From Flavobacterium aquicola (GTDB lineage Bacteria > Bacteroidota > Bacteroidia > Flavobacteriales > Flavobacteriaceae), in assembly GCF_003385115.1 (NCBI RefSeq), contig NZ_QUNI01000004.1, positions 124,001 through 188,000 on the forward strand: a DNA stretch of 64,000 bases. The letters run 5' to 3'. This document shows, piece after piece, positions 62,291 to 64,000 of this stretch. A program made the translations under genes and the position numbers. The notes under the pieces were generated by a model that worked only from the letters and a program-made list of their open reading frames with translations, did not search any database and was not told where the DNA came from. Numbering within the stretch: position 1 is the stretch's first letter; each line of letters begins with the position of its first letter.

Positions 62291-64000
62291 TTAATCTTCT
62301 TTCAGTTCTTCAATCAATTCAGCTTTTCGCTGGTAATATTTATAGGTTTCCCATTGTGCTCTAAAAATTGGATTATCACCCCTGACCCTATATTTATTAT
62401 CTAATTTATAAGAATGAAATCTGGCTTTTACATTTCCTTTCCAGCCAATATCAAAATTATCTATCAGTTCATTTTTTATTTCCTGATCATAAATCGGACA
62501 GGTTACCTCAACTCTTGCATCGATATTTCTGGTCATTATATCGGCAGAGGAAATATAAACATCTGTAAATCCAGCATTGCCAAAAATATAAACTCTTGAA
62601 TGTTCTAAATAGTTATCAACTATACTAATAGCTTCAATATTTTCACTTAATCCTTTAACTCCGGGAATTAATGAACAAATACCTCTTACTTCTAACTGAA
62701 TTTTCACTCCAGCATTGCTAGCTTCATATAATTTATCAATCATAGCTAAGTCTGATAAGCTATTCATTTTTAATTTCATGTATGTTTTTCTTCCTGCCAA
62801 AGCATGTGCAATTTCTCTGTCTATTAATTTAATGAAACGGTTTCTAGTGTACTGCGGCGAAACAATAAGGTGTTTATAACGCTGCACTTTATAATTTGTA
62901 TCAAAAAAATCAAATATTTTAGAAATGTCTTTCAATATTTGAGGATGACATGTAAAAAGTGTCACATCGGTATAAATCTTTGCTGTAGATTCATTGAAAT
63001 TCCCTGTCGAAATAAAACCATATCTTTTGATTTTATTTTTTTCATGTCTTTCAATAACACAAACTTTACTGTGAACTTTTAATCCTTTTATTCCAAATAT
63101 AAGTTCGATGCCTTCGGTCTGCATCTGCTCGGCATAAGAAATATTTGAGGCTTCGTCAAAACGGGCCTGCAATTCGATCTGGACAATTACTTTCTTTCCA
63201 TTTTTAGCAGCATTAATCAATGAGCTGATAATCTGCGAATTTTTGGCTAATCGGTATAATGTAATTTTAATTGAACTCACCTTGGGATCCAAAGCCGCTT
63301 CACGCAAAAATTTAATTAAATAAGAAAACGATTGATATGGAGCATTCAATAGATAATCTTTCTCAGCAATTTTGCTTAAAATACTTCCTTCTAGACTTAG
63401 TCCTGGTACTGGAAGCGGATCATTTTTTTTATATAACAAATCAAATCTTCCTAGATTTGGAAAATCCATGTAATCTCTTCTATTGTGATATCTTCCGCCG
63501 GGAATAATACTATCGGTAGAATCAATATTCATTTTTTCAAGAAAAAATTTAAGGGTATCCTTGCTTATTTCCTGATCATAAATAAAACGCACCGGCTCCC
63601 CTATCCTTCTATCCTTTACACTCGTTGATATTTTTTCAAGCATACTTTTGCTCAAATCACTGTCAATGTCTAATTGCGCATCTCTTGTTATTTTTATCAT
63701 ATGAGCTGAAACGCTTTCATAATTAAAAATATTGAAAATACTGCTCAAATGCATTCTTATGACATCATCTATCAAAATAACATACTGCTTTTCATTGCTT
63801 GAAGGCAATACAACAAAACGGTTAACCATTTTAGGAATTTCAATAATGGCATAGCGTACTTCCTGATTTTTTTTCATCACGAGTTTTACGGCCAAATATC
63901 CTAATGAATCTTTCAAAACAGGAAATTCTGCTAAATCATTTAAAATAATCGTAACAAGTTCAGGGCTTAACTTTTGTATAAAAAATTCTTTTAGAAAAAC
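62291..64000 (-). CDS. ppk1: Polyphosphate kinase 1, 5' end cut by the window
   Basis: 569 codons are visible and the frame stays open to the window edge, so about the first 120-130 of some 690 residues are missing. The internal TTG at 63916 is not the start. The catalytic histidine lies in GLKVHSKVCVIERHE and the second conserved histidine in NYLEHSRVYIFGNAG. Also conserved are LLNAPYQSFSYLIKFLREAA, SSIKITLYRLAKNS, IQIELQARFDEASNI and YGFISTGNFNESTAKIYTD. It reversibly polymerises ATP gamma-phosphate into polyphosphate. Exopolyphosphatase follows in the same operon. Confidence 0.95.
   Translation of the reverse strand, partial: VFLKEFFIQKLSPELVTIILNDLAEFPVLKDSLGYLAVKLVMKKNQEVRYAIIEIPKMVNRFVVLPSSNEKQYVILIDDVIRMHLSSIFNIFNYESVSAHMIKITRDAQLDIDSDLSKSMLEKISTSVKDRRIGEPVRFIYDQEISKDTLKFFLEKMNIDSTDSIIPGGRYHNRRDYMDFPNLGRFDLLYKKNDPLPVPGLSLEGSILSKIAEKDYLLNAPYQSFSYLIKFLREAALDPKVSSIKITLYRLAKNSQIISSLINAAKNGKKVIVQIELQARFDEASNISYAEQMQTEGIELIFGIKGLKVHSKVCVIERHEKNKIKRYGFISTGNFNESTAKIYTDVTLFTCHPQILKDISKIFDFFDTNYKVQRYKHLIVSPQYTRNRFIKLIDREIAHALAGRKTYMKLKMNSLSDLAMIDKLYEASNAGVKIQLEVRGICSLIPGVKGLSENIEAISIVDNYLEHSRVYIFGNAGFTDVYISSADIMTRNIDARVEVTCPIYDQEIKNELIDNFDIGWKGNVKARFHSYKLDNKYRVRGDNPIFRAQWETYKYYQRKAELIEELKED

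Overview
The window looks like a chromosomal segment of a Flavobacterium-type member of the Bacteroidota. The DNA is A+T-rich. Many genes are preceded by the Bacteroidota -7 motif TAnnTTTG, sometimes with a TTTG-like -33 element about 19-20 bases upstream, and few show a Shine-Dalgarno sequence. Gene content agrees: an ECF sigma/FecR/TonB receptor locus, a fused E1 alpha/beta ketoacid dehydrogenase, LpxL-like acyltransferases, OFA-type transport and many T9SS-era flavobacterial families. I see no rRNA, tRNA or CRISPR array.

Layout. 1-13 kb is an accessory, partly decaying stretch of oxidoreductases and regulators: an OYE/NmrA/AraC cluster, an NQO-like flavoprotein divergent from an HxlR regulator, a TetR gene followed by a TolC/adaptor/RND pump/SDR operon, and remnants of an SDR, a zinc alcohol dehydrogenase and an AraC gene. 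13-16 kb has a Tat-like GH29 fucosidase divergent from an AraC regulator. 16-18 kb has metY behind a long structured leader. 18-25.5 kb is an ECF sigma factor locus: a divergent lipoprotein, sigma factor, FecR, TonB receptor, then OB-fold protein, DUF5777 barrel, CxxCH lipoprotein and YceI. 25.5-32 kb holds a hotdog protein, DUF202, Ku, DUF2071, an acidic repeat protein, an alcohol dehydrogenase, an IS200-like element, SIMPL and rhomboid genes.

32-35 kb carries three tandem LpxL-type acyltransferase paralogues. 35-48 kb is mostly housekeeping: class V aminotransferase, GlmM-type mutase, AcpH, gamma-glutamyltransferase, trypsin-like protease, ClC channel, UvrA, and a LOG family protein preceded by a conserved structured intergenic element. 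48-55.5 kb holds an M1-like protein without its zinc motif fused to a barrel, the fused E1 enzyme, an M23 peptidase, and NTF2-like and DinB-like proteins. 55.7-60 kb is a fermentation cluster: pyruvate formate-lyase, its activase and an OFA transporter. 60-64 kb on the minus strand has a flavodoxin-fold reductase, a Crp/Fnr regulator, an exopolyphosphatase and a polyphosphate kinase cut by the window end.

The strongest new signal is a bipartite promoter-like motif, GTAGGGTAA-N12-(C/T)TGTTTTA. It occurs three times around the ECF sigma gene with exactly the same spacing and each time in the right orientation, before the divergent lipoprotein, before fecR-TonB receptor, and before the OB/DUF5777/cytochrome/YceI operon. 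This defines a probable self-contained cell-surface-signalling regulon of unknown substrate. Other signals are a pair of identical-architecture TetR operators (TGAAC-N3-GTTCA), a gene-conversion-like tract between acyltransferase paralogues, and an unrecognised hairpin-rich leader before metY.
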